Source: JBCDBL01 sp039183635
GTDB lineage: Bacteria > Pseudomonadota > Alphaproteobacteria > Caulobacterales > Parvularculaceae
Direction of reading: 5' to 3'
Length of the DNA: 25,631 bases
NCBI GenBank assembly: GCA_039183635.1
Contig: JBCDBL010000058.1
Coordinates: 1 to 25,631 of the forward strand
Below, piece after piece: positions 14,998 to 22,838 of the stretch. Position 1 is the stretch's first letter. The number at the start of each line of letters is the position of its first letter. The notes beneath the pieces were generated by a model that ran no database searches, had not been told where the DNA came from, and saw nothing but the letters and a program-made list of their open reading frames with translations. The position numbers and the translations under genes are program-made.

Positions 14998-16188
14998 ATG
15001 ACTACGGCTCGCCTTGACGCCATTTCGCATTATTTTGACCAACGGTATCTGGAAACTGATCTTCTTCCGTGCATGGCGACGCTTGTCTCGCACAAGGGCC
15101 GTGTTTTACATGAAGATTATCGCGGTGCTTCTGAATTTGGCGGCGCAACGCCGATTGGGCCGCAGTCGATCTTTCGCATTTATTCAATGACAAAACCGAT
15201 CACGTCTGTCGCCGCCGTGATGCTTATGGAAGAAGGACGTTTGCGGCTAGACGAACCCGTCCATGCCTACATACCTGAATTTCGCGACACAGAAGTTTGG
15301 GACGGCGGCTCCCTCTCCTCTTTCAACACCAGAAAACCGGATCGACATATTACCATTAAGGATCTTTTTCTGCACACGTCTGGGCTCACTTACGGCCACC
15401 TCCATCAGCATGATGTAGATGCACTATACCGTAAGGAACATATCGGCAGGCCGGACGAGACGCTGTCTGATATCTGTATACGTCTGGCCAAATTGCCGCT
15501 CGTCTTTTCTCCGGGTGCAAAATGGAATTATGGGGTTTCCACTGACGTACTCGCACGTGTTATAGAGATTATTTCAGGTGAAACGCTCGACGTGTTCCTT
15601 TCCAAGCGTATTTTCGATCCCCTTAAAATGACCGATACCGGGTTTTACGCACCTGAAGAAAGTCACGATCGACTCGTTGCTTGCTATCAAAAAGACCCTC
15701 ACACAGGCGATATATCGCTCAGTGACGCCGCGGGAAGCGAAAGCCGGGCATTTGCCAGGCCGCCAACCTTGCTTATGGGCGGAGGCGGCCTTGTTTCCAC
15801 GGTTCATGACTATCTTCGTTTCTGCCAGTGCCTGCTGAACGGCGGAACACTGGACGGCGAAAAGTTGATAAGCCGGAAGTCATGGGAATTCATGACGTAT
15901 AATCACTTGCCGGGCGGGCGAACCATCAAACAAATGGGTGACCAGACGTTTTCCGAAACAAGAATGGACGGTAACGGTTTTGGGCTTGGCGGTGCCGTTG
16001 TGACGAATGTTGCAGACACGATGTCGCCAGGCAGCGTTGGAACACTCAGTTGGGGCGGCATGGCGAACACGTTCTTTTTGATTGACCCGACGGAACAGCT
16101 CATCGCAATACAAATGACCCAAATGATGCCGTCAACGGCGTATCCGGTCCGCCCGGAGTTTATGTCTCTCGTATACGCCGCTCTTTAA
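14998..16188 (+). CDS. Beta-lactamase-like serine hydrolase (class C / S12 family, MlrB-like size)
   Basis: This 396-residue protein uses the ATG at 14998, with GAGG nine bases upstream. The family's S-x-x-K catalytic pair is S63-M-T-K66. The second element is Y178 in N-Y-G-V-S-T-D, and H-T-S-G-L lies at 126-130. The C-terminal W-G-G of S-W-G-G-M-A-N-T-F-F is at 352-354, in the place of the KTG-like triad. I see no signal peptide, so it is probably cytoplasmic. This family includes esterases, D-amino-acid amidases and peptidases, and MlrB of microcystin breakdown (about 402 residues). Its neighbours include M81 and GPH-type genes, the families of MlrC and MlrD. Substrate unknown; an esterase role is equally possible from sequence. 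Confidence 0.88.
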   Translation: MTTARLDAISHYFDQRYLETDLLPCMATLVSHKGRVLHEDYRGASEFGGATPIGPQSIFRIYSMTKPITSVAAVMLMEEGRLRLDEPVHAYIPEFRDTEVWDGGSLSSFNTRKPDRHITIKDLFLHTSGLTYGHLHQHDVDALYRKEHIGRPDETLSDICIRLAKLPLVFSPGAKWNYGVSTDVLARVIEIISGETLDVFLSKRIFDPLKMTDTGFYAPEESHDRLVACYQKDPHTGDISLSDAAGSESRAFARPPTLLMGGGGLVSTVHDYLRFCQCLLNGGTLDGEKLISRKSWEFMTYNHLPGGRTIKQMGDQTFSETRMDGNGFGLGGAVVTNVADTMSPGSVGTLSWGGMANTFFLIDPTEQLIAIQMTQMMPSTAYPVRPEFMSLVYAAL

Positions 16189-16319
16189 ACCGGAGCGCAC
16201 CGCCTCAACGCAGTTTGAGGATCTGTTGAAAGCAGCCAAAACAGGAATCTGCGTTGAAGATATACATCGTATAGAGACTAAAAATAAATGTATTGGGCTT
16301 TTGAAAAAGGAGTGCCGTA
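16189..16319 (+). other. Gap with long-range inverted repeat before the second VOC gene
   Basis: TCAACGCAG (16205-16213) and CTGCGTTGA (16249-16257) are perfect 9-bp inverted arms around 35 bases. No T-tract follows, so it may be a weak terminator for the hydrolase or a structured leader. AAGGAG (16307-16312) lies seven bases before the VOC start. No gene is visible in the gap. Confidence 0.4.
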
Positions 16320-16949
16320 ATGACTGAAACACCTCTTGAATTCTGCCATGTCGCCCTATGGTGCGATGATCTGGAAACCGCGACCGCCACCTTCGCCGAG
16401 AAAACCGGCTTTCAACCATTATATGGCGGTCGACACGAACGGCCTGGCACGTGGAATAAACTTTGCGGTGCTGGCGAGAATGGCTATGTCGAGCTCATTG
16501 CGGCCGACCCGGATAACAAACTAGATGGACTGATGAGGAAGCTGCTTGAAGGGCACCCGAATCTTGCGCCATGTGTCGTTGCGTTCAAATGTGATGACCT
16601 GGAAGGCTTTGCCGCAAAAGCGCAACAACTCGGTGTTCAAACGGAAGGACCGTTCAACTTATCCAGAACATCGGACGACGGTTCAGAAGTTCTATTTGAA
16701 GCGCTTTCGCTACATCATCCAGATCATCGATTACCCGTCCTTCTAGACTGGAAGGATGTACCGCACCCCACGACGCTTTTGGGAGACGGCGTAACCATCG
16801 TTGACCTTGAAGCCGTGTCGCCCGTCCCCGAAGCGCTCTCAGAACTTTTGCAACAGCTTAATATCCCGCTAACCGTCAGACAATCCGAACGCAGCGGGTT
16901 TCGCGCACGCATCGACGGTCCAACGGGAACTTTGGAATCCGAGGCGTAG
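16320..16949 (+). CDS. Glyoxalase-like (VOC superfamily) protein, paralogue 2
   Basis: The 209-residue product opens E-F-C-H-V-A-L-W-C-D-D-L-E, then G-G-R-H-E-R-P-G-T-W-N and Y-V-E-L-I-A-A-D-P, and later L-D-W-K-D-V-P-H-P. These align in order with the protein at 10122-10757, so the two are paralogues. The Shine-Dalgarno site AAGGAG is strong. The C-terminus (G-P-T-G-T-L-E-S-E-A) has the same length as in the paralogue, so the stop is genuine. It follows the serine hydrolase on the same strand and may share its transcript. The likely metal-binding His and Glu positions are kept in both copies. The reaction is unknown. Confidence 0.8.
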   Translation: MTETPLEFCHVALWCDDLETATATFAEKTGFQPLYGGRHERPGTWNKLCGAGENGYVELIAADPDNKLDGLMRKLLEGHPNLAPCVVAFKCDDLEGFAAKAQQLGVQTEGPFNLSRTSDDGSEVLFEALSLHHPDHRLPVLLDWKDVPHPTTLLGDGVTIVDLEAVSPVPEALSELLQQLNIPLTVRQSERSGFRARIDGPTGTLESEA

Positions 16950-16962
16950 AATTTATTGAAAA

Positions 16963-17013
16963 GGGGCGTCAACAGCGACTTCTTAAACGTAATCCAAAGA
17001 AGTCATACGCCCC
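16963..17013. terminator. Double-stem hairpin between convergent VOC and oxidase genes
   Basis: Outer arms GGGGCGT (16963-16969) and ACGCCCC (17007-17013) enclose inner arms GACTTCTT (16977-16984) and AAGAAGTC (16997-17004), all perfect. On the minus strand the structure is followed by TTTTCAATAAATT, fitting a terminator for the oxidase gene that ends at 17050. Confidence 0.6.
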
Positions 17014-17049
17014 GCCAATCCTTAAACCAAAATCATATCCCTAAAGACC

Positions 17050-18240
17050 TTAAATGGTGCGGCTGGCGCCGGCGACTTGTACATCGGCCAGCGTTGGATA
17101 ACCGTTTACCGCCATCAGCAGATCCGCTTCAGCCAGGATGCACTTCAACACATGGGCCGCCCCTTCCGCGCCGCCAAGGGCGAGCCCATAGGTGTAAGGT
17201 CGACCAACGCCCACAGCGACGGCCCCAAGCGCAACGGCTTTGATAACATCGGTTCCAGAACGTATGCCGGAATCGAAAAGAACCGGCGTTTCTCCGGCGC
17301 CCTCCACGACACCGGGCAGCATATCAATTGCAGCATGGCCGCCGTTCGCCTGCCGCCCGCCGTGATTTGAACAGTAAATCGCATCAACGCCGAGATCCAC
17401 CGCGCGGCGCGCGTCATCTGGGTGGCAGATACCTTTGAGCACGATGGGCAGTTTTGTTGCGCCCCGCAGCCAGGCAATGTGGTCCCATGTCAGCACTTCA
17501 CCAAATATGGACGCCCACGTTTGCACAGCGGCCGCCAGATCCTCACGTGGGGGCTTGTCCAGCAAGCGAAGGAATACAGGATCGGAAAAATAGTTCTCAA
17601 GCACATGTCCGCGCAGTTGCGGAAAGTTCGCTGTCTGAAGATCCCGAGGGCGCCACCCCGTCAACCACGTATCGAGAGTCACCACAATAGCCCCATACCC
17701 AGCCGCTTCCGCCCTTGATATCAAACTTTCTGCAACCCCCCGATGGCGCGGTGCGTACAATTGAAAATAGGCGGGCGTATCGCCGCAATGCTTAATAACA
17801 TCTTCTAGGGGATCATTGGCGAGCGTTGAGGCCATAAAGGGGACGCCCGTAATGGCCGACGCCTTTGCAGCGGCAATGTCTCCATGGCCGTCCTGGGTGC
17901 AAATACCATTAACGCCGATCGGGCTCATAAAGACGGGACTAGGAAGGGTTTCGCCAAACAATTGCGTCGATAAATCGCGCTTCGAGCAATCCACAAGCAT
18001 GCGAGGAACCATGCCCCAATCTGAAAAAGCATCCACGTTACGATCCTGCGTTGCTTCATCCCCACATCCGCCTTGAACATAGCTAAGAATATGTGGCGGC
18101 AACGCTGCACTCGCACGCTCAACAAGGCAGGAAAATTCGGTAGGTAAAGACGGAACAACACCCCGAAGTCCGTTGAGATAAATCTCATTCTGATAGTCGC
18201 CAAAATGAACAGACGCAGTCTTCGGATTTTCATCGGTCAT
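17050..18240 (-). CDS. FMN-dependent alpha-hydroxyacid oxidase (lactate 2-monooxygenase-like)
   Basis: The enzyme (396 residues from the ATG at 18240; a further ATG lies at 18282) belongs to the glycolate/lactate oxidase flavoprotein family, which oxidises 2-hydroxy acids to 2-oxo acids. AGGAG at 18252-18256 supports the chosen start. Visible active-site elements are Y54 in Y-V-Q-G-G-C-G-D-E, Y162 in F-Q-L-Y-A-P, K269 in V-L-K-G, and the catalytic S-N-H-G-G-R-Q with H293 and R296. G-R-Q-A-N-G-G and the C-terminal G-R-P-Y-T-Y-G-L-A-L-G-G are more like lactate 2-monooxygenase than glycolate oxidase. It stands alone on its transcript and has a palindrome overlapping a candidate promoter upstream. 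It could oxidise a hydroxy acid released by the hydrolases. Confidence 0.9.
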   Translation of the reverse strand: MTDENPKTASVHFGDYQNEIYLNGLRGVVPSLPTEFSCLVERASAALPPHILSYVQGGCGDEATQDRNVDAFSDWGMVPRMLVDCSKRDLSTQLFGETLPSPVFMSPIGVNGICTQDGHGDIAAAKASAITGVPFMASTLANDPLEDVIKHCGDTPAYFQLYAPRHRGVAESLISRAEAAGYGAIVVTLDTWLTGWRPRDLQTANFPQLRGHVLENYFSDPVFLRLLDKPPREDLAAAVQTWASIFGEVLTWDHIAWLRGATKLPIVLKGICHPDDARRAVDLGVDAIYCSNHGGRQANGGHAAIDMLPGVVEGAGETPVLFDSGIRSGTDVIKAVALGAVAVGVGRPYTYGLALGGAEGAAHVLKCILAEADLLMAVNGYPTLADVQVAGASRTI

Positions 18241-18373
18241 TTCTTCAATCGCTCCTATCGCGCCGGCGGCTCTCGCCGTCATCGCACATTATGCTGCAAC
18301 TCTATAAGTGAATCGCTATTGCTTAAAGCAAAACAAAAACAAAGGCCTTTTTTCTTTTTCTTATACAAAACAA

Positions 18374-18389
18374 TACAGTGCACACTGTA
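18374..18389 (-). promoter_or_regulatory. Palindromic operator candidate at the oxidase promoter
   Basis: TACAGTG (18374-18380) and CACTGTA (18383-18389) form a 16-bp inverted repeat with a 2-bp centre. On the minus strand it begins within TTTACA, a possible -35 box, and TGTATA follows 18 bases later as a -10. A repressor bound here would cover the promoter of the gene starting at 18240, about 135 bp downstream. Confidence 0.5.
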
Positions 18390-18420
18390 AATTTTATTTG
18401 TAAAGTAATAGAGACTTTGG

Positions 18421-18606
18421 CTTGCCCGCTATGTCAGTGCGATTTTGGCCGTCTTTGGACTGTTTGTCGCCTCGCAGCCGCAATTCAGGGAATGGGCGCC
18501 CATATCAAAAGGCGACTTTACGTGAGATGAACAATGGCATCTGAACCTCTGGGCGCTTTTCGACTTTGCAATCATTATAATAACCGGACTAACACGGCTC
18601 ATTTGA
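18421..18606 (+). pseudogene. Decayed two-segment membrane protein frame
   Basis: One plus-strand frame reads as protein-like sequence on both sides of a TGA at 18523. The first part contains Y-V-S-A-I-L-A-V-F-G-L-F-V-A and the second W-A-L-F-D-F-A-I-I-I-T-G-L, each a plausible membrane segment, and the frame ends at TGA 18604. A TAG at 18409 closes it upstream, and no start codon or Shine-Dalgarno site precedes it. I do not recognise the parent family. It looks like an inactivated remnant; chance cannot be excluded for so short a frame. Confidence 0.35.
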
Positions 18607-18626
18607 TCGGGTCGACCTCGTAACAG

Positions 18627-18706
18627 CTAGAGCGTAAAAGACATGCGTAAAAATAAAGATATAGAGTACGTTGTCCAAATCCGATTGAACGAGACGTTCT
18701 CCAGCG
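18627..18706 (+). repeat. Dispersed intergenic repeat, copy A (mostly right half)
   Basis: The segment starts CTAGAGC and aligns with the right half of copies B and C. Shared blocks include GCGTAAAA, a TACGTTGTC/CACGTCGTG-type block, CCGATT/CCGATG and GAACGAGACG/GAAACGAGGCG. Its right part folds into the same stem-loop. The left half found in B and C is missing. Confidence 0.6.
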
Positions 18707-18802
18707 GTTACATCTAGTTACAAACGCCATAAAAGTCGTAACGACACGCATGCCTACACCGATTTAAGGGCACTGAAGCAAACAGCTTTTATACCGTCTG
18801 CG

Positions 18803-19852
18803 TCACACAATACTGTCCAGCACCTCAACGGCATTGCTTGTCGCCTCGCCGCTCGGCCGTTCCGCACCGCCGATAGCATAAAGGCCATCGCCCAGAACAA
18901 CACCGCCAAGACCGTGGCGCGGCGTCATCATGCGCGGCCCCTCCTCCCATGTATCTGATGCGGGATCATAAACCCAACAATCGCCGAAGACGTCTCTTTC
19001 GCCCACCAAGCTTTCACCGCCAAACACATAAAGCCGGCCGTCAAGAACGCCGCTCGCAAGTCCGCTTCGGCTGGCAGGCAAAGGTGCGGCTGACCGCCAG
19101 CGGTCCTCTTGAGAATCATATACTTCGTGCGCCGTGCTGTTTCCGTTTGCGACTGTTCTTCCGCCAACCACGCGCCAATCGGCGTTGATCATTTCAGCGG
19201 TCGCTGAATTTCGCGGCGTTGGAAGCGGCGCAGCAGTTTCCCAAACATCTGCGATGAGAACATGGTGCGCACCGACATCCGTATGATCGGCTGTGTCGCG
19301 ATTAACCTCGCCTTTGGGCTGGCGGCCGCCGCAAACATGCAGTCCTTCGCCAATGCTCGCGGTCACCGCCTCGCCAATAGGCGATGGCGCGGGCGTCAGC
19401 GGTTCCCATCCATTGGAGGTCAGCTTCCACCCACCGTTCTGCATGATCCACACAGCGTCTGCGGCCATCACTTCAAAACCGCCAATGCAGAATAAGACGC
19501 CCTGATGGCTCTGCAGATGCGGGTGATGGCGCGGCGTCGGCAACGCTGGCCCTGGCCGCCAGGCATTGGACTGCCTGTTAAATATATGCGTCTCCACGGT
19601 CGGCCCGGTAATACGCCCGGCCTCTGCGACAAGGCCCCCCGAAAGCCAGATTTCCCCGCCATGCATCGCGGGATAGATTTCCTGAACGGGACGGGACAGA
19701 GACGGCGCGGACCGCCATTCCAAAGTGTTTGATGTCTCTTCCACCATGCCGATCTCCCGATCACCCTTTGAGGGAGAGTTTGACAAGCATGCCGATACCG
19801 CCGTCGCACCGCCTGCGGCCAGGAGGCTCCTTCGATTCATCTTTATATGCAT
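18803..19852 (-). CDS. Tat-exported kelch-repeat lipoprotein
   Basis: The product has 349 residues from the ATG at 19852, supported by AAGGAA eight bases upstream (19861-19866). The N-terminus M-N-R-R-S-L-L-A-A-G-G is a Tat signal, and V-S-A-C with Cys22 fits a lipobox, so the protein is probably a lipid-anchored periplasmic or surface protein. Six kelch-type G-G doublets occur at about residues 72, 124, 175, 230, 278 and 328, spaced roughly 50 apart, predicting a six-bladed beta-propeller. Most blades also have the W-x-x-x-x-P-L-P or equivalent strand. Such propellers include sialic acid mutarotase (NanM) and binding or enzymatic modules. It follows the M81-MFS pair on the same strand after 140 bp, suggesting a role in substrate handling outside the cytoplasm. 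Exact function is unknown. Confidence 0.85.
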   Translation of the reverse strand: MHIKMNRRSLLAAGGATAVSACLSNSPSKGDREIGMVEETSNTLEWRSAPSLSRPVQEIYPAMHGGEIWLSGGLVAEAGRITGPTVETHIFNRQSNAWRPGPALPTPRHHPHLQSHQGVLFCIGGFEVMAADAVWIMQNGGWKLTSNGWEPLTPAPSPIGEAVTASIGEGLHVCGGRQPKGEVNRDTADHTDVGAHHVLIADVWETAAPLPTPRNSATAEMINADWRVVGGRTVANGNSTAHEVYDSQEDRWRSAAPLPASRSGLASGVLDGRLYVFGGESLVGERDVFGDCWVYDPASDTWEEGPRMMTPRHGLGGVVLGDGLYAIGGAERPSGEATSNAVEVLDSIV

Positions 19853-19927
19853 TGAATACTTTCCTTGTGACATGAGTAACAACCAACGAATTTTGACTTT
19901 CTATGAGTAAGTGAACGTGCGACGATG

Positions 19928-19939
19928 GTTTACGTAAAC
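19928..19939 (-). promoter_or_regulatory. Perfect palindrome upstream of the kelch gene
   Basis: GTTTACGTAAAC is a perfect 12-bp palindrome in the 140-bp gap between the MFS stop and the kelch start. It lies about 75 bp before the kelch ATG, a sensible operator position. I see no confident promoter hexamers around it. Confidence 0.4.
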
Positions 19940-19992
19940 TACTGTTTATCAACATTCAGTCTTCCCCCAGCCAGTTGGCGCACGCTCCCCCC

Positions 19993-21333
19993 TCATGTCC
20001 CACCCGCTTTGGCCTGCAAAGACGTCTGCATGGCGCGCGTCAGCGGATAGCCGCCAATCATCAACGCCGCCAGGCCATAAGCAACCAGCGGCACAGCGAT
20101 AAATACAACCATTAGTCCCTGTACGGTCTCAGCGTTGTTATCCCCACCGGGATCGAAGCCGACGATCAGGCCAAGTAGGATATAGGGTATGCCGATAGCA
20201 AAGCTCGCGCCCGATTTATAAGCGCCGGAGAGCAACGCATAGTACAACCCTCCCCGCGCATCGCCAGCAAGCTTCGCCTGTCGCTCAATAACATCCGCCA
20301 TCATAGACCGGATGAGAATATAGGGTGAGCCATACCCCACACCAGCGATCGAAATCGCAATGGCCAGTGGGACGAACCCGCCAATGGCGCTGGCCGGTAA
20401 AAAGACCAAATAGGCGAACGCTGACCACAGGCAGACGATACGCATTGCGTGATGCTTCTCCGTGCGGTGTGACAAAGCGGTCCATAGAGGCATGGCCGCA
20501 AAGCCGACGATGAAATAAAGCATCAAGGCGACAGGCGCTGTATCCGTAACCCCAAACCCCCATTGGGCGGCGAAAAGAAAGGTGCTGCCCGTCGAGGCGA
20601 TTGCAATACCGACAAGCAATTGCGTTACAAGCAAACGCCACACCGCGGAATGCCGAAAGGCGCTGATAATCGCTCGAGGGCTAAAATCTGCACGCGGCAG
20701 GTTTCTGTCCGGCTGGGGGTCCGGGACATATCGCAAGGCAAGACCCATGCAAATCGGCAGGGACACCAGAAGAACCGCGCCCATGATCGAGACCTGCGCG
20801 CTGCGATCAACGTCTGCAAAAACAGCCAAAAGAGTTGGAAGGAGCAGCAAACCGAGGAGTGTCAGCGTATTTAAAATTTCATACCATAAAAACAGCTTTG
20901 AGCGCTCGTCATAGGTATTGGTGATTGTCGGCACCCAAACCTGATGGGGCGTCATTATCATCGTTGTACCTATGAAAAAAACGGTTAGCCAGACAGCCAA
21001 GTATGCCGGGCTGGCGGGTGGCTCCCCGGGGTTGAACAGAAAGAAAACACCCAACATCATGATGGGCACGCTGATTGCGAGCCAATGCTTGACGCGCCCC
21101 CAACGGGACGGACGCGTATCAATAAGCCATCCCATAACCGGATCGGTCACCAGGTCCCAGACTCTCAAAAGCATGAAAACAAGGCCGGTCATAGCCGCGC
21201 CAAGGCCCATTTGCTCGGCGTAGAACGGCGCAAGAAAGACAGACAAAGGCAGACTTACCGCTCCAACAGGAATGCCAACGCTCGCAAAAGAAAAAACTTG
21301 GAGGCGCGACAGACTTTTCGTGGGCTTACCCAT
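19993..21333 (-). CDS. GPH-family MFS transporter (sugar/peptide:cation symporter type)
   Basis: This 446-residue inner-membrane carrier has about twelve hydrophobic segments. The GPH signature is clear near residues 57-83: R-x-W-D-L-V-T-D-P-V-M-G-W-L-I-D followed by R-x-G-R-x-K-H-W. The second half has an equivalent T-A-L-S-H-R-T-E-K cytoplasmic loop. Its ATG overlaps the stop of the M81 gene by eight bases (ATGGGTAA), so the two are translationally coupled and probably act on related compounds. Characterised GPH carriers move glycosides with a cation. MlrD of microcystin gene clusters is an MFS-type carrier of similar length, also encoded near an M81 gene. Transporter class is secure; the cargo is unknown. 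Confidence 0.9.
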   Translation of the reverse strand: MGKPTKSLSRLQVFSFASVGIPVGAVSLPLSVFLAPFYAEQMGLGAAMTGLVFMLLRVWDLVTDPVMGWLIDTRPSRWGRVKHWLAISVPIMMLGVFFLFNPGEPPASPAYLAVWLTVFFIGTTMIMTPHQVWVPTITNTYDERSKLFLWYEILNTLTLLGLLLLPTLLAVFADVDRSAQVSIMGAVLLVSLPICMGLALRYVPDPQPDRNLPRADFSPRAIISAFRHSAVWRLLVTQLLVGIAIASTGSTFLFAAQWGFGVTDTAPVALMLYFIVGFAAMPLWTALSHRTEKHHAMRIVCLWSAFAYLVFLPASAIGGFVPLAIAISIAGVGYGSPYILIRSMMADVIERQAKLAGDARGGLYYALLSGAYKSGASFAIGIPYILLGLIVGFDPGGDNNAETVQGLMVVFIAVPLVAYGLAALMIGGYPLTRAMQTSLQAKAGGT

Positions 21334-22834
21334 CGGCGCCGGAGCCTTTTGCCGGATATGTCTCCGTCACATCCGCAAAGGGGTCCTCGACCCTTGGCCA
21401 GTAATGCAAAGAACGTTTCCGGAACGGAATCTTGGCGAAATCAGGCGTTACGGCGCCTGGTGATTTCAAATGGATGATCCGTTCTGCAACAGGCGCAAAT
21501 CCGGCATAAAAATGGTTCGAGGATTTTACGATGAGAGCCCGCTGCGCCGCGAGATCAACCCCCAGCTCTTCAAAGATATTAGGATGAACAGGCTGCCGGC
21601 GCTTCTCATTCACGACAATGGAAAGCCCGGCGCTTTCAAGCAGAACAACGCGGTCTGTCGGAACCGTTCGTTCCCCGAACGGCTGCTCAATATTATCCCG
21701 CAAAGCTGCAACGCGCACTTTCATGTCAACCGGCTCCCCCGAAACGTGGCCCACCTTGCCGCCAAGCCTGACGGCAATTTCCGCACCCTCGCCGGCGTTT
21801 ACCGCCATTTGCAGTACGACCGGATCCCAGAGCATCCCGATAGCAACGTCCCGGATATTCTGCTCCAGGAGTTTTTTTATAATAAACGTTGCGTCACTTG
21901 GCGCGCCCGCGCCCGAATTATCTGCAAACTCGGCCAACACTAACGGCTTGCCATGCCCCTTGTCTGTTACAAGCCGAAGCGCATCATCAAGATCGACAAA
22001 GAAACTGTTGGTGCCTTCCCGCTCAGACCAAATACGATCGACAAGACGATCGGCGAGCGCACGTCCAAGCGCCTCATCATGGTTCGTCAAGATCAAGGCT
22101 TTTGCGCCATTATCCTCAACGTCCCCCCACGGAAATCCGTGCACCAAAGATGCAGACAAAACAGTTGGGTAATCGCGTTCAAACCCGATGAGGTCCTGCA
22201 CAAAGCTGCGACCAGGTTCTTGCGTGGTAAAGAACATCGTCACCATGCGGCAATCGGCGACAGACATGACCGGCTTCACCTCGCCGTCATGGGTTTTCGC
22301 GACAATATCAAACAATTCCCTCGCCCGTTCACTAATATCCGTATGGGGATACTCCTTGTAAAATACAAGAACATCGGCCATATCAAGCATCTTGCTCGTT
22401 AAATGGGCGTGCGGGTCCAGCAAAGCCCCGATAACCGCATCCGGCCCGACAATCTCCCGGCACGCAGCGATAAGATCTCCCTCGCAATCATCTTCATGTT
22501 CTGCAGCCATCGCACCATGAAGATTGAGAAGCACAATATCACACCCCTCAACCTCCTGCAGCTCGCACATAATCTCGTCACGGAAGGATGAGTATACGCT
22601 GGATACAACACGGCCGGCTGGAATGGCCGCCGCCGTCAGGCTCTCGGTAACACCCCAACCTCGGGCCTCCGCCATCTCACGCCAGACATGCATAGACGGT
22701 AAAAAGCCCGACATAGCGCTTTGCGTGAACTTGCCATGATCGAGAATCGCCTCTTCAAAGTTTTGAACGCCTGTAGGGATGGGAGAAAACGTATTGGTTT
22801 CCGCCCCGAAGCTTGCGATGAATAGTTTCGTCAT
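21326..22834 (-). CDS. M81-family metallopeptidase (MlrC-like)
   Basis: The 502-residue product matches the M81 (MlrC, microcystinase C) family in length and layout. It opens with F-G-A-E-T-N-T-F-S-P (the family usually has H-E-T-N-T-F). L-N-L-H-G-A-M-A lies at 103-110, D140-x-H142 in D-P-H-A-H, and H164 in Y-P-H-T-D. By family knowledge the Asp and His residues of the last two motifs bind zinc. The C-terminal domain has S-S-N-H-F-Y-A-G-F. MlrC cleaves tetrapeptide and smaller fragments of microcystin, and other family members hydrolyse unknown amide compounds. Its start is weakly supported (AAAGA upstream). Coupling to the MFS gene implies uptake and hydrolysis of one compound class. Confidence 0.9.
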   Translation of the reverse strand: MTKLFIASFGAETNTFSPIPTGVQNFEEAILDHGKFTQSAMSGFLPSMHVWREMAEARGWGVTESLTAAAIPAGRVVSSVYSSFRDEIMCELQEVEGCDIVLLNLHGAMAAEHEDDCEGDLIAACREIVGPDAVIGALLDPHAHLTSKMLDMADVLVFYKEYPHTDISERARELFDIVAKTHDGEVKPVMSVADCRMVTMFFTTQEPGRSFVQDLIGFERDYPTVLSASLVHGFPWGDVEDNGAKALILTNHDEALGRALADRLVDRIWSEREGTNSFFVDLDDALRLVTDKGHGKPLVLAEFADNSGAGAPSDATFIIKKLLEQNIRDVAIGMLWDPVVLQMAVNAGEGAEIAVRLGGKVGHVSGEPVDMKVRVAALRDNIEQPFGERTVPTDRVVLLESAGLSIVVNEKRRQPVHPNIFEELGVDLAAQRALIVKSSNHFYAGFAPVAERIIHLKSPGAVTPDFAKIPFRKRSLHYWPRVEDPFADVTETYPAKGSGADG

Positions 22835-22838
22835 ATTG

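Noticed and set aside
16930..17053. Possible frameshift extending the second VOC protein by about 35 basic residues
   Set aside because: The annotated C-terminus already has the same length as its paralogue, and the extension overlaps the terminator hairpin.
18523..18525. In-frame TGA as a selenocysteine codon
   Set aside because: There is no start codon or ribosome site for the frame, an upstream TAG closes it, and no selenocysteine insertion hairpin is evident; decay is simpler.
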